From NCBI RefSeq assembly GCF_014648035.1, contig NZ_BMQI01000027.1:1-64000 (forward strand): 64,000 nucleotides of DNA, read 5' to 3'. The position numbers and the translations under genes are program-made. The DNA comes from Shewanella algicola. GTDB lineage: Bacteria > Pseudomonadota > Gammaproteobacteria > Enterobacterales > Shewanellaceae. The notes beneath the pieces are model-generated. The model had not been told where the DNA came from. It saw only the letters and a list, made by a program, of their open reading frames with translations, and ran no database searches. Of this stretch, positions 1-7,662 are shown in pieces (positions within the stretch are counted from its first letter, which is position 1; every line of letters begins with the position of its first letter).

Positions 1-27
1 CGAAGACAGAATTGTGAAGTATATTAA

Positions 28-597
28 CTAAATTGCAGTTACACAGAATCTGTTACACCCTCCAGGAATAGCAATTAGCCCTGCCCAATCTAAGCAAAAC
101 TCAACCCACTCTTTTCTAGCTTTTTTATCTAGTTCTATTAACTCTTCATCTGCGTCAGGCTCAGTCAAATTTCGATCAATCGAGGTATCACAATAACCAT
201 GGTGCCCAGCTACAGCTTTCATCGCCTCGTTATGACCATAAGACCTGATGAAATGAAGATAACCATATGAACCATGATCATATTTTTCAGATTCAACTTC
301 AAACTCATCCCCTTGTAGTTGAACTCTGATTGCTTTTACAAAGTTTTGAAACCTAGCGTCAAATTTACCTAAGTCATGTAATAACACATAAAACAAAACA
401 ATAGCTTTTGCCTCTGACTCTGAACAATTAATCTGCAACGCTATTTGCTTTAGTAGGGTGCGAGATTCAGTAAGCCAAACGTCGACCACAGCCGCTACAT
501 CTAAACAGTGATAAGGTAATAGATGATAATCGACGCTAGTTTGTTCAAGCGTTTTTTTCGCCTTACCCCAATATTTAAAATATTCTGCAATGTCCAT
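28..597 (-). pseudogene. cas3: CRISPR-associated Cas3, N-terminal HD nuclease part only
   Basis: The protein reads as the HD (Cas3'') nuclease domain of a type I Cas3 helicase-nuclease, which degrades DNA marked by the Cascade complex. Visible motifs are PYHCLDVAAVVD near residue 30, LLHDLGKFDARFQNF near residue 75 (the HD pair plus the following K) and AGHHG near residue 130. After WAGLIAIP the usual GFCSVCDWLGS-type continuation is absent and a stop follows within about 15 residues. All three minus-strand frames contain stops or lose similarity before the window edge, so this is probably a truncated or interrupted gene; Cas3 is normally about 800-900 residues. The ATG at 597 is preferred over a GTG at 603 because AGAGG lies five bases upstream of it. 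A WYL-domain regulator lies upstream on the same strand. The helicase part may resume to the left of the window. Confidence 0.8.
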
Positions 598-736
598 GCT
601 CACCTCTTTGTGCCAAGTCCTTGCACTGTATACCGTTTAATATTTGCTCATCTATACTGTTGTTTTACACAGGTAAAGTGAGTTTACACTTAGCGTTGTG
701 ACTGCTGTGATTTTGCTGCGTCTGTTGGCCTTGGCA

Positions 737-1558
737 TTAAAATAACCACTGTTTAATGTCATCTTGGTTTACAAGCACCCATTGTTGCGCCTCGGGTGTA
801 CCGTCTAACATTTTGATATTGATTTGCATTTCGCGCAGTACATAGTTAGCTAGCGCTGCCCTGGTGTTAATAATCAATTTGCCATCTGTAAGGCAAAAGT
901 CATTACCAAGTACCCATTTTTGCTCGTCTGTTAAACGATAATCTGGCTGTAATATGATTGGAATAATAGTTTGCCATGCATCGTCTTGAGTCACTGGGTA
1001 CGTTGAGCTGTCTAGTAACTCTGGCTCACCTTTAAAACGACTAATCACTAGGTCTCTGTAGGCTTGTGACTTTTCACAATAACCTCTTACATGCCAACGT
1101 AAGCCTGTATTGACAAAAGTGTGGGGATGAAAGATACGACCATCGTTTTCAGGGTGAGATAGCGACACATATTGAACATCAATGCGTTTTTGTTGCTCCA
1201 TAGCGGCAACGAGTAAACGTATTATTTGTACAGATACGATGCGATCAGGTATCGATAGGTGTGCCACTTGAGGCGATTGATAGCTGTTATCGAGAATTGT
1301 GTGGGTTTCATACCAGTGTAAATACTGGCCGAGCTCACCAGAAATGTAGTGAGGGGTAAACGTTTGTGCAGGGCAATACCCTTGGTCTGTTTTTAGCAGA
1401 TTAAGCGGGTGTTGAAGTAAGTATTGTTTAAAGTCGTTGTATGCCTGTTGGCGACTTATACCAAACTGCTGCATAAGTTGTTTGTTGCTTATACAGCCTT
1501 GCCACCAGGCTAGCATTTCTATAAATAGAAAGCGTTTGTAAGACAAATCCTTTGCCAT
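737..1558 (-). CDS. WYL-domain transcriptional regulator
   Basis: This 273-residue protein has an N-terminal winged helix-turn-helix (FGISRQQAYNDFKQYL near residues 32-47), a central WYL-type ligand-binding fold (IDVQYVSLSHPENDGRIFHPH, LRWHVRGYCEK, FRDL-like YRDLVISRF) and a C-terminal extension. The architecture resembles the BrxR/CapW type of WYL regulators that control phage-defence loci. Its place 140 bp upstream of the cas3 fragment, on the same strand, suggests it regulates, or once regulated, a CRISPR-Cas operon; that is inference from position. Such proteins usually act as repressors that sense a nucleic-acid or nucleotide ligand. The gene itself looks intact. Confidence 0.8.
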   Translation of the reverse strand: MAKDLSYKRFLFIEMLAWWQGCISNKQLMQQFGISRQQAYNDFKQYLLQHPLNLLKTDQGYCPAQTFTPHYISGELGQYLHWYETHTILDNSYQSPQVAHLSIPDRIVSVQIIRLLVAAMEQQKRIDVQYVSLSHPENDGRIFHPHTFVNTGLRWHVRGYCEKSQAYRDLVISRFKGEPELLDSSTYPVTQDDAWQTIIPIILQPDYRLTDEQKWVLGNDFCLTDGKLIINTRAALANYVLREMQINIKMLDGTPEAQQWVLVNQDDIKQWLF

Positions 1559-1628
1559 TCACGTCACTGTGTTTGTTGTTTCCTTAATCATGTTATAAAT
1601 CGCTTTCAAGATTCGGTCAATACTATTT

Positions 1629-1660
1629 ATCAGCAAATGCAAGTAGATGCATTTGCTGAT
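1629..1660 (-). terminator. Perfect stem-loop downstream of dodecin
   Basis: A 13-bp perfect stem (ATCAGCAAATGCA and its complement) with a six-base loop lies 13 bases beyond the dodecin stop. No clear U run follows on the minus strand, so it may be a weak terminator or a 3'-end stabilising hairpin. Confidence 0.5.
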
Positions 1661-1672
1661 TCAATACAAAAG

Positions 1673-1879
1673 TTAAGTATCTAAGGTAAAGCCCACCTTT
1701 ATAGTGACTTGCCAATGAGCAACCAACCCCTCTTCTAAGTGACCACGGGTTTCTACTACTTCAAACCAACGTAAGTGCTTTAGCGATTTATTGGCCTGGG
1801 CAATGGCGTTTTTTACTGCATCGTCGCTGCTGATTGGCGATGAACCGACAAGTTCAATAACCTTATATGTATGACTCAT
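1673..1879 (-). CDS. Dodecin flavin-binding protein
   Basis: The 68-residue protein matches the dodecin family in length and sequence: an N-terminal [14 protein letters not shown] strand, a helix containing [21 protein letters not shown] with the conserved Trp that stacks on flavin, and the closing [10 protein letters not shown] strand. Dodecins form dodecamers that store or buffer riboflavin, FMN or FAD in the cytoplasm. A strong Shine-Dalgarno AAGGAG stands seven bases before the ATG. The gene is monocistronic, between the WYL regulator and the divergent metR, with a hairpin just beyond its stop. Confidence 0.93.
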   Translation of the reverse strand: MSHTYKVIELVGSSPISSDDAVKNAIAQANKSLKHLRWFEVVETRGHLEEGLVAHWQVTIKVGFTLDT

Positions 1880-2152
1880 GCTTAACTCCTTATTTTCAGA
1901 TCATTAAAGCGCTATTAATAAATAATTAATTCTTTATCAGTATAGCCTTAAGCTTATCAGTTCGCTTTTTTCTATCGTTCGAGGCGTTATGGTTTCAATC
2001 ATATTACGTAGTCAGCAACGACGTTTCTCACTCGTATGGTGTGTTGGTTAATCGTTTAACTTGCTCTGTAATTCTCAGTTATCGAATATTGTATACAGAA
2101 ACACCGCTTTATTAACTAAAATTAATAGTTAAATATGTAAAATAACTAATAC

Positions 2153-2176
2153 AGGCGTCTGGACGTCTAGAAGTTT
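2153..2176 (+). promoter_or_regulatory. Tandem MetJ operator boxes upstream of metR
   Basis: Three adjacent 8-mers, AGGCGTCT, GGACGTCT and AGAAGTTT, match the MetJ met-box consensus AGACGTCT at 7, 7 and 5 of 8 positions. MetJ binds tandem met boxes cooperatively with S-adenosylmethionine as corepressor. The array ends about 73 bp before the metR start, so metR is probably repressed when methionine is plentiful. Confidence 0.75.
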
Positions 2177-2249
2177 ATTGTGTTAATCTGCAGTCAAGCA
2201 ATCGAATTGATTTCATCAGCTAGTTGAGCAAGTTTCATGTGGAGAGAAA

Positions 2250-3155
2250 ATGATAGAGCTTAGACACCTTCGCACCTTGATGGCGTTAAAAGAAAGTGGC
2301 AGTTTGGCAGGTGCAGCTAAAAAGCGGTTTGTAACCCAGTCGGCGCTTTCTCATCAAATAAAAGAGTTAGAGACTCGTATTAACTCAGCGATTTTTGTTC
2401 GAAAAAGTAAACCGTTAACTTTCACTCATGAAGGTGCGCGACTGCTGAATTTAGCAGAAGAAATCTTACCTAAGGTGATTGCAACAGAGTCAGATCTTAA
2501 ACGTGGTCTTGAGGGTGAAAGTCAGCAACTTAAATTAGGCATTGAATGCCATAGCTGTTTTCGTTGGTTGATGCCAGTCAATGAGCAATTTAAACAACAT
2601 GCGCCTGATGCGCAGGTTGATATTTCAAGCCGCCATTTGTTTGATTCACTCAATGCACTGCAAACCGGTGGGTTAGACATTGTACTGACCTCAGATCCTG
2701 TGCCTGGACACAGTGTTGCGTATCAGCACTTGTTTGATTTTGAGGTTAAATTAGTGACCTCGAGCGAACATCCATTGGCGAAAAAAGCGTATGTGACCCC
2801 TACTGATTTAACGAAAGAAACCTTAATTAGTTACCCAGTACCGTTAGCACGCTTGGACATTTACAAACACTTTTTAGAGCCTGCTGGGGTTGAACCTGGT
2901 GAGCAAAAGCAATGCGATTTAACCTCAATGCTATTGCAACGAGTGGCATGTAATGATGGCGTCGCGACGCTACCTACATGGTCAATTCGCGAGAGCCAAG
3001 GCTTGAGTTTAGCTGCGGTAAAACTAGGGGCAGAAGGACTAAAACGCCCGTTGTTTGGCGCTTATCGCCGTGACGCCACTAATGCAAATTTGATTCAAAA
3101 GTGGCTTGAGCTTGTTGCAAGTGAAGGCTTGAAATTACAACGGGTTAATCAATAG
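2250..3155 (+). CDS. metR: LysR-family regulator MetR
   Basis: This 301-residue LysR-type regulator aligns along its length with Escherichia coli MetR: an N-terminal winged helix (MIELRHLRTLMALKESGSLA, TQSALSHQIKELE), IECHSCFRWL in the effector domain, LDIVLTSD, and YPVPLARLDIYKHFLEPAGV. MetR activates methionine-synthesis genes such as metE with homocysteine as co-inducer. The ATG has GGAGAG upstream. The tandem MetJ boxes ahead of it support the assignment. No metE or metH lies next to it. Its last 21 bases overlap convergently with the end of the HDOD gene. Confidence 0.93.
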   Translation: MIELRHLRTLMALKESGSLAGAAKKRFVTQSALSHQIKELETRINSAIFVRKSKPLTFTHEGARLLNLAEEILPKVIATESDLKRGLEGESQQLKLGIECHSCFRWLMPVNEQFKQHAPDAQVDISSRHLFDSLNALQTGGLDIVLTSDPVPGHSVAYQHLFDFEVKLVTSSEHPLAKKAYVTPTDLTKETLISYPVPLARLDIYKHFLEPAGVEPGEQKQCDLTSMLLQRVACNDGVATLPTWSIRESQGLSLAAVKLGAEGLKRPLFGAYRRDATNANLIQKWLELVASEGLKLQRVNQ

Positions 3156-3881
3156 TTTCCGTTTAGATAACACGCGCCGAAGCACAAGTCCTGCTGAGTC
3201 AGGGTTTTGTGTTTGGCGTAAGTTATGTGCTATTAAAAATTCATCGCGTAAGTCGTCATCCAACCCTAATGATTCAAATGCCTCTAGAGACAGTTTTTGT
3301 TGTTGCTGATCTATCAATGATTTAAGCACCTTTAACGACACAGGCCTTGGTAATTCTGCATTCAAATACGCAAATGCAGTTAGCGCAATCACTTGGCCAA
3401 ACACACTGAACAAGGCTAAAGTTTGCACTTCATCAGCATCGACTTTTATTGCCGAACCCGCTTCGCTTTCTACACGTAATAATTCGATACAATCATGAGC
3501 TATGGCTTCATTTAATGCCCAGTAACCTTGTACTAATTTTTTGTACGGTTCGGCAAGCTCATCAAGCCGCTCTTTTAAGTAAAACGAAAACGCATAACGG
3601 TAAATATTCACCTGCCCTAAACGGATTAAGGCATCTTTCACACTGCGGCTTTTTGTTGACACTACACCGGCATTTTGTGCGGTATTACTACGTTGTAATA
3701 AATGGGCTGCGAGCGCGGGATCGGCTGAAACGGTATCGATAATAACCCGAATATCGGCTTCGTTAATTAAGGCCTTTTTTAAAGGGATCAAAATACCACG
3801 GCGACCAATGACCTGTTCTTCGTTGCCAATAATAGCTTGAACTTGAGTCAGTACTTGTTGTTCAAGATTTGTCATATGCAT
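3135..3881 (-). CDS. HDOD-domain protein
   Basis: This 248-residue cytoplasmic protein has the helical HDOD fold (residues about 25-200), recognised from LKKALINEADIRVIIDTVSADPALAAHLLQRSN, followed by SRSVKDALIRLGQVNIYRYAF. HDOD domains resemble HD phosphohydrolases but lack the metal-binding residues and usually serve as scaffolds in signalling. No catalytic or DNA-binding domain is attached. AAAGG six bases before the ATG supports the start. The 3' end overlaps metR convergently by 21 bp, so the two transcripts are antisense at their ends. Confidence 0.8.
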   Translation of the reverse strand: MHMTNLEQQVLTQVQAIIGNEEQVIGRRGILIPLKKALINEADIRVIIDTVSADPALAAHLLQRSNTAQNAGVVSTKSRSVKDALIRLGQVNIYRYAFSFYLKERLDELAEPYKKLVQGYWALNEAIAHDCIELLRVESEAGSAIKVDADEVQTLALFSVFGQVIALTAFAYLNAELPRPVSLKVLKSLIDQQQQKLSLEAFESLGLDDDLRDEFLIAHNLRQTQNPDSAGLVLRRVLSKRKLLINPL

Positions 3882-3938
3882 CAGTTACCTTTGGTGAATA
3901 AATCTGGGTATAAATTAATTTAACGATATATTAAAACG

Positions 3939-3963
3939 AAAGCCAGTAATAGTTACTGGCTTT
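3939..3963 (-). terminator. Terminator after the TonB receptor gene
   Basis: An 11-bp perfect stem AAAGCCAGTAA / TTACTGGCTTT with a three-base loop lies 28 bases downstream of the receptor stop and is followed on the minus strand by CGTTTTAATATA. Confidence 0.75.
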
Positions 3964-3990
3964 GGTATTCATATCGCTTAGTTTTACCCT

Positions 3991-5982
3991 TTAAAAGCGG
4001 TAACCAGCAGTAATTCTAAATGAACGGCCCGTACCTGAGTAATAACCATTACCATAAGACGAATAATAGCCTGTGCCTACATAGTCTTCATCTAATAAGT
4101 TATCGATACGCACACTGGCTGTCCATGCATTACGGCGATAATTTAATGCAAGGTTAGTCAGCACATAACTGTCGAGTTTGTCGTCGGCATTGCTGTTATC
4201 ACCTTCCATGTAACGCTCGCCTGTGTATATGCCTTCAACAAACGTTTGCCAATTATCTGCAAAATCGTAGCTCATAAACACTTTACCAGAATGCTCAGCC
4301 ACCCAGGATAGCGCTTTGCCATCGTTATCACCTTGGGTAAATTCGGCATCGATATAGTCATACGATGCGCCCATTAGCCAATCTTTAGATAACTGCACCT
4401 CGTAGCTTGAACTCACACCAAAACGGCGCGACTCATCAGCGTTAACGTTAGCGCCACCGCCATAAGGTCCATCGGTACGGCTGCCGTCGTAAACGATTTC
4501 ATCTTCTAACTCGAGTTGATACGCATTGATTTTTAACGTTTGGGTAGCCGTAATGTAATCCCAACCCGCTTCGTATGAGCGCCCTGTTTGTGGGTCTAAC
4601 CCTTGCACATCTAATGGCGTGTAAGCTTGCTCATCGACTTTAGCAAAACGGAAGTTATCATTGGCGCGAACATAAAAACGATGCTCGGCACTTGGGCGGT
4701 AATTAAGCCCTAGCTCAAATGCGTGTGCATCATTGTCGAGCTCAACACCTTCAGGATAAAGTAGTTGATCAGACAAATCATCGGTCACTTCAGAATAGCG
4801 ACCACCGACAACATATGACAATGTTGAGCTTAGCGGCACAGTGGCTTGCACATAGGCGCTTTGCATCGTTTGCTCGTTATTACGTTGAATATACAAAGTA
4901 TCAAAGTCAGCTTCGCCGCGGCTCACATCAACCCCTGTCACTAATATTAATTCACCGTGTTCTAGTTGATAGTGCGCTGTAGCTTTTGGAGAAAAACTCA
5001 ATAAATCACGTTCAATTCGCCCTGCACTGCCATATAACAAGCTGGTTGTGAGAGAGTCAGAATAGGTTAAATCTGCACCGAGTGCCCACACGTCAGTCAA
5101 TTGATATTGATAACCAGTGCGCAGTGCGGTGGTCATTTCATGTGAATATTCACCCTCAGAAAATGACGCAACCTGGCGAGGGTTATCTTGGTATTGTGCA
5201 AGGGTTAATGCACCTGGGGCCTGGCGATCATTATCGAAGTAATTCACTTCTACATAAAAATCTTCAACATCAGTTTGGTACTGAATACGACCTAGAATAG
5301 AGCCGGTTTCATTGTCGTTATTGTCACGATAGTTATCGCTTTGGTTATAACTGCCCGCTAAAAAGTAACGCCAGGTGTCATTAATTGCACCAGAGATATC
5401 GCCTTTAACTTCATAGGTGTCAAAGCTGCCGCCACTAACTTGCAGGCCACCAGCGGTTTGGGTTGGGGCTTTGGTAATAATGTTAATCACGCCACCCACA
5501 GCCTGATCGCCATAAAGCACACCCGCACTGCCAGATAAAATCTCAACGCGCTCGATTAAATTAAGCGGAATGGATTCAACGCTTGGGGCAGAAATATCAA
5601 TGTTATTTAACCGACGACCGTCGACTAAAATAAGCGTATTGTTAACGGCTTGCGAAGCAGAAAAACCGCGCATCGAAAATACCGCACCAGAGTTGTTATC
5701 TGATACCTGTATGCCTGATTGGCCGCGCAGTAAGTCAGTAAGGTTGGTGGCACCACTCATTTCAATATCGGCAGCATCAATAACATCGACATTGGCAGCA
5801 ATATTTAACGGATTAGCTTGATTACGACCAATGACCACAATCGTCTCATCCATTGTCACATCTGACTCGGTTGACACACTTGGTATTGATTCTGTAGAGG
5901 TTGGTGCTGCAACAGCATTAACACTGGTTGCGCAAAGCATTGCACTGATTAATAGTGCGAGTGTAGTTGGTTTAGTACCCAT
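3991..5982 (-). CDS. btuB: TonB-dependent outer-membrane receptor, vitamin B12 (BtuB-like)
   Basis: The 663-residue protein has a signal peptide (residues 1 to about 26), a TonB box (DETIVVIG near residue 45), a plug domain (LTDLLRGQSGIQV, FSMRGFSASQAVNNTLILVDGRRLNN, RVEILSGSAGVLYGDQAVGGVINI) and a 22-strand-type barrel ending in FRITAGYRF with the C-terminal Phe typical of outer-membrane proteins. It takes a bound ligand across the outer membrane using TonB energy. A cobalamin riboswitch in the 5' leader indicates that the ligand is a corrinoid. It has no neighbouring btuCDF, so the inner-membrane transporter must be elsewhere. The symbol rests on the riboswitch and family resemblance rather than on BtuB-specific residues. 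Confidence 0.87.
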   Translation of the reverse strand: MGTKPTTLALLISAMLCATSVNAVAAPTSTESIPSVSTESDVTMDETIVVIGRNQANPLNIAANVDVIDAADIEMSGATNLTDLLRGQSGIQVSDNNSGAVFSMRGFSASQAVNNTLILVDGRRLNNIDISAPSVESIPLNLIERVEILSGSAGVLYGDQAVGGVINIITKAPTQTAGGLQVSGGSFDTYEVKGDISGAINDTWRYFLAGSYNQSDNYRDNNDNETGSILGRIQYQTDVEDFYVEVNYFDNDRQAPGALTLAQYQDNPRQVASFSEGEYSHEMTTALRTGYQYQLTDVWALGADLTYSDSLTTSLLYGSAGRIERDLLSFSPKATAHYQLEHGELILVTGVDVSRGEADFDTLYIQRNNEQTMQSAYVQATVPLSSTLSYVVGGRYSEVTDDLSDQLLYPEGVELDNDAHAFELGLNYRPSAEHRFYVRANDNFRFAKVDEQAYTPLDVQGLDPQTGRSYEAGWDYITATQTLKINAYQLELEDEIVYDGSRTDGPYGGGANVNADESRRFGVSSSYEVQLSKDWLMGASYDYIDAEFTQGDNDGKALSWVAEHSGKVFMSYDFADNWQTFVEGIYTGERYMEGDNSNADDKLDSYVLTNLALNYRRNAWTASVRIDNLLDEDYVGTGYYSSYGNGYYSGTGRSFRITAGYRF

Positions 5983-6128
5983 TTACCTTTAACTCCTGAA
6001 AGGAAAAATGGGGCAAAAGCGCCGCAACATTGACCACCACTTTTTGGCTTACTCATCTGAGTAAACCAAAAACGGCATAACATCACATCTCGAGATCTGC
6101 CCACCGAAATCATCGAAATCATCTTTAT

Positions 6129-6291
6129 GGCCGGTCTCCGGACTGAGGTTACGGTACTCAAATTGTACGCACGAGCTGAGATACCATGGCATCAAAGGCT
6201 CTCACCAATCACCGTTGCGGGGGCAGTACCAGACTTTCACTGGTTTCCCGATTCTCCAATGGGTCGAAATGACTCAACATTGGCACCGTAA
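6129..6291 (-). ncRNA. Cobalamin riboswitch
   Basis: Read on the minus strand, the leader carries the conserved blocks in order: GGTGCCAATG near 6287, GGGAAACCAGTGAAAGTC, the core CTGGTACTGCCCCCGCAACG around 6221, and the closing AGTCCGGAGACCGGCC (complement of 6129-6144). These match the B12-element consensus, in which adenosylcobalamin binding sequesters the ribosome site. It lies about 150 bases before the receptor start, which is the gene it should switch off when B12 is plentiful. An open frame crossing its 3' part is not a gene. Confidence 0.93.
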
Positions 6292-6450
6292 AGATTGACT
6301 AAATTATTAAACATTTTGCTTACCTGCCTAAGCTTTTGCCTAGATTTATGCAGTGTAAACAGCAGCAGGATTATAGCGGAAGCTCAGCTTAGCGGATAGT
6401 AACAAAGCAAAAAACAACTCGCGGATTATTCACGTTAATATTTGAGTAAG

Positions 6451-7113
6451 TTACTCAGCCATAAAGTCGCGATAATTTTGTTGATTGATAGGTGCTGATT
6501 CGGCGGTAAACACTGCGGTACGAATAGACTTATGCACGAGGTAGATATCATCGTCATCGCTGATAACAGTAAAGTACCCCATCTCACCACGAGGACTGGT
6601 AATGTAAGATGCTGAAACGGTAATCGAGGCATTATGAATATTGGGCATGCTAGTGCAGCCTAATAAGCCGTGTACAGCCTCAAGCCCTTCAACTTTTAAA
6701 CTGCCTAATTGCTGATAAACCACTTCGCCCTGGCAGTGTTCCTTGTAAGTGTCAGCCATTGAGTCTAAAAATTCAGCAGGATCGACATCTTCAGCTAGGC
6801 CTTCAAAACCTTGCATACAGACTAAGTTAGACCAATCGTTGAGGGTTTCGTTGGCAGGTATAAATTCAGCCATGGTCATGTCGCCGCGCTTTTCATTAAA
6901 GGCAAGTTTCCACGCTAAAGGAGGTAAAAAACCAAAGGTTTTGGAGACAGTGATAAGCTTTTGTACGTCGCTCGACATGACAAGCACGCCGGATGAGTCA
7001 CTTTGGGAGTCCAATGTAACCAATGCTGGTAAAGTAGCATACGCGGCATGAGGCAATAGACAGGCTATTCCAGCGCACCCCGCGTAGCAGATAAATGCAG
7101 CGAACTTGTTCAT
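6451..7113 (-). CDS. Secreted protein of unknown function
   Basis: The 220-residue protein starts with a signal peptide (MNKFAAFICYAGCAGIACLL, cleavage probably after AYA near residue 26), so it should be periplasmic or exported. I do not recognise the mature domain. It contains four Cys, of which those in VCMQGF, KEHCQGE and LLGCTS could form disulphides. AAGGATG stands about eight bases before the ATG. It is probably a single-gene unit between the riboswitch region and the DUF3622 gene. Confidence 0.7.
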   Translation of the reverse strand: MNKFAAFICYAGCAGIACLLPHAAYATLPALVTLDSQSDSSGVLVMSSDVQKLITVSKTFGFLPPLAWKLAFNEKRGDMTMAEFIPANETLNDWSNLVCMQGFEGLAEDVDPAEFLDSMADTYKEHCQGEVVYQQLGSLKVEGLEAVHGLLGCTSMPNIHNASITVSASYITSPRGEMGYFTVISDDDDIYLVHKSIRTAVFTAESAPINQQNYRDFMAE

Positions 7114-7232
7114 CCCAAAGACATCCTTGCAAGGAATTAGTTAGTTTAAAAATCATTCTAATTAAGTATATCCTATCCTGAACATACCGAAATTAAAACT
7201 TATCTATAACATTTACCTATTTTGAGCAGTAC

Positions 7233-7535
7233 TTAGTTGAAGTCATCTTCGTCTAAGATTTCGTCTTCATCAATGGCAGATTCAGCCGCGATAGCCGCCG
7301 CTAAACTTTTTGCTTTTAGGTGTTTTTCAGTTTTACGCTTGTTACGATCAGCTTGCTTAGACAGGAAGCCCTGTAATGACTGTTCGCCCCATGCAATGGC
7401 TTCTGCTTCTGTGGCAAAACCATCTTGGCTTTTTGATACTACGGTTTTAGTCGCTGTCATACGACGAGTGATTTCGGTTTTCCACGTGTTTTCAACTTGT
7501 GTAACACGTAAACCATACTTTTTGCTATCGCTCAT
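7233..7535 (-). CDS. DUF3622-type small protein
   Basis: Starting at MSDSKKYGLRV the protein has about 100 residues. The core (VTQVENTWKTEITRRMTATK, VVSKSQDGFATEAEAIAWGE) matches what I know of the gammaproteobacterial DUF3622 family. The tail is Lys-rich and then strongly acidic (DEDEILDEDDFN). The function is unknown; the charged tails suggest a nucleic-acid or ribosome contact, which is speculation. The internal ATG at 7535 is chosen over an upstream frame opening at 7571 because family resemblance begins there. Confidence 0.75.
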   Translation of the reverse strand: MSDSKKYGLRVTQVENTWKTEITRRMTATKTVVSKSQDGFATEAEAIAWGEQSLQGFLSKQADRNKRKTEKHLKAKSLAAAIAAESAIDEDEILDEDDFN

Positions 7536-7662
7536 AATCTTTTCTATCCTACTTAGGGCATCGCAATGCAAAACCCATGAAATTTCAGCCGCGCAGTGTA
7601 CTCGATACTCACGAGTTTGGGCAGCTATTATTGGTTATTTTTAACGCTTTTTTGTGATCGCG

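Noticed and set aside
1-1558. CRISPR array near cas3
   Set aside because: No regularly spaced direct repeats of 28-37 bases are seen in the first 2 kb or elsewhere.
5949-6161. Open frame overlapping the cobalamin riboswitch
   Set aside because: It crosses the conserved 3' part of the riboswitch and the receptor start; no family resemblance or ribosome site.
6279-6300. TGGCACC sequence as a sigma-54 promoter
   Set aside because: No TTGC at the required distance; the bases belong to the first block of the cobalamin riboswitch.
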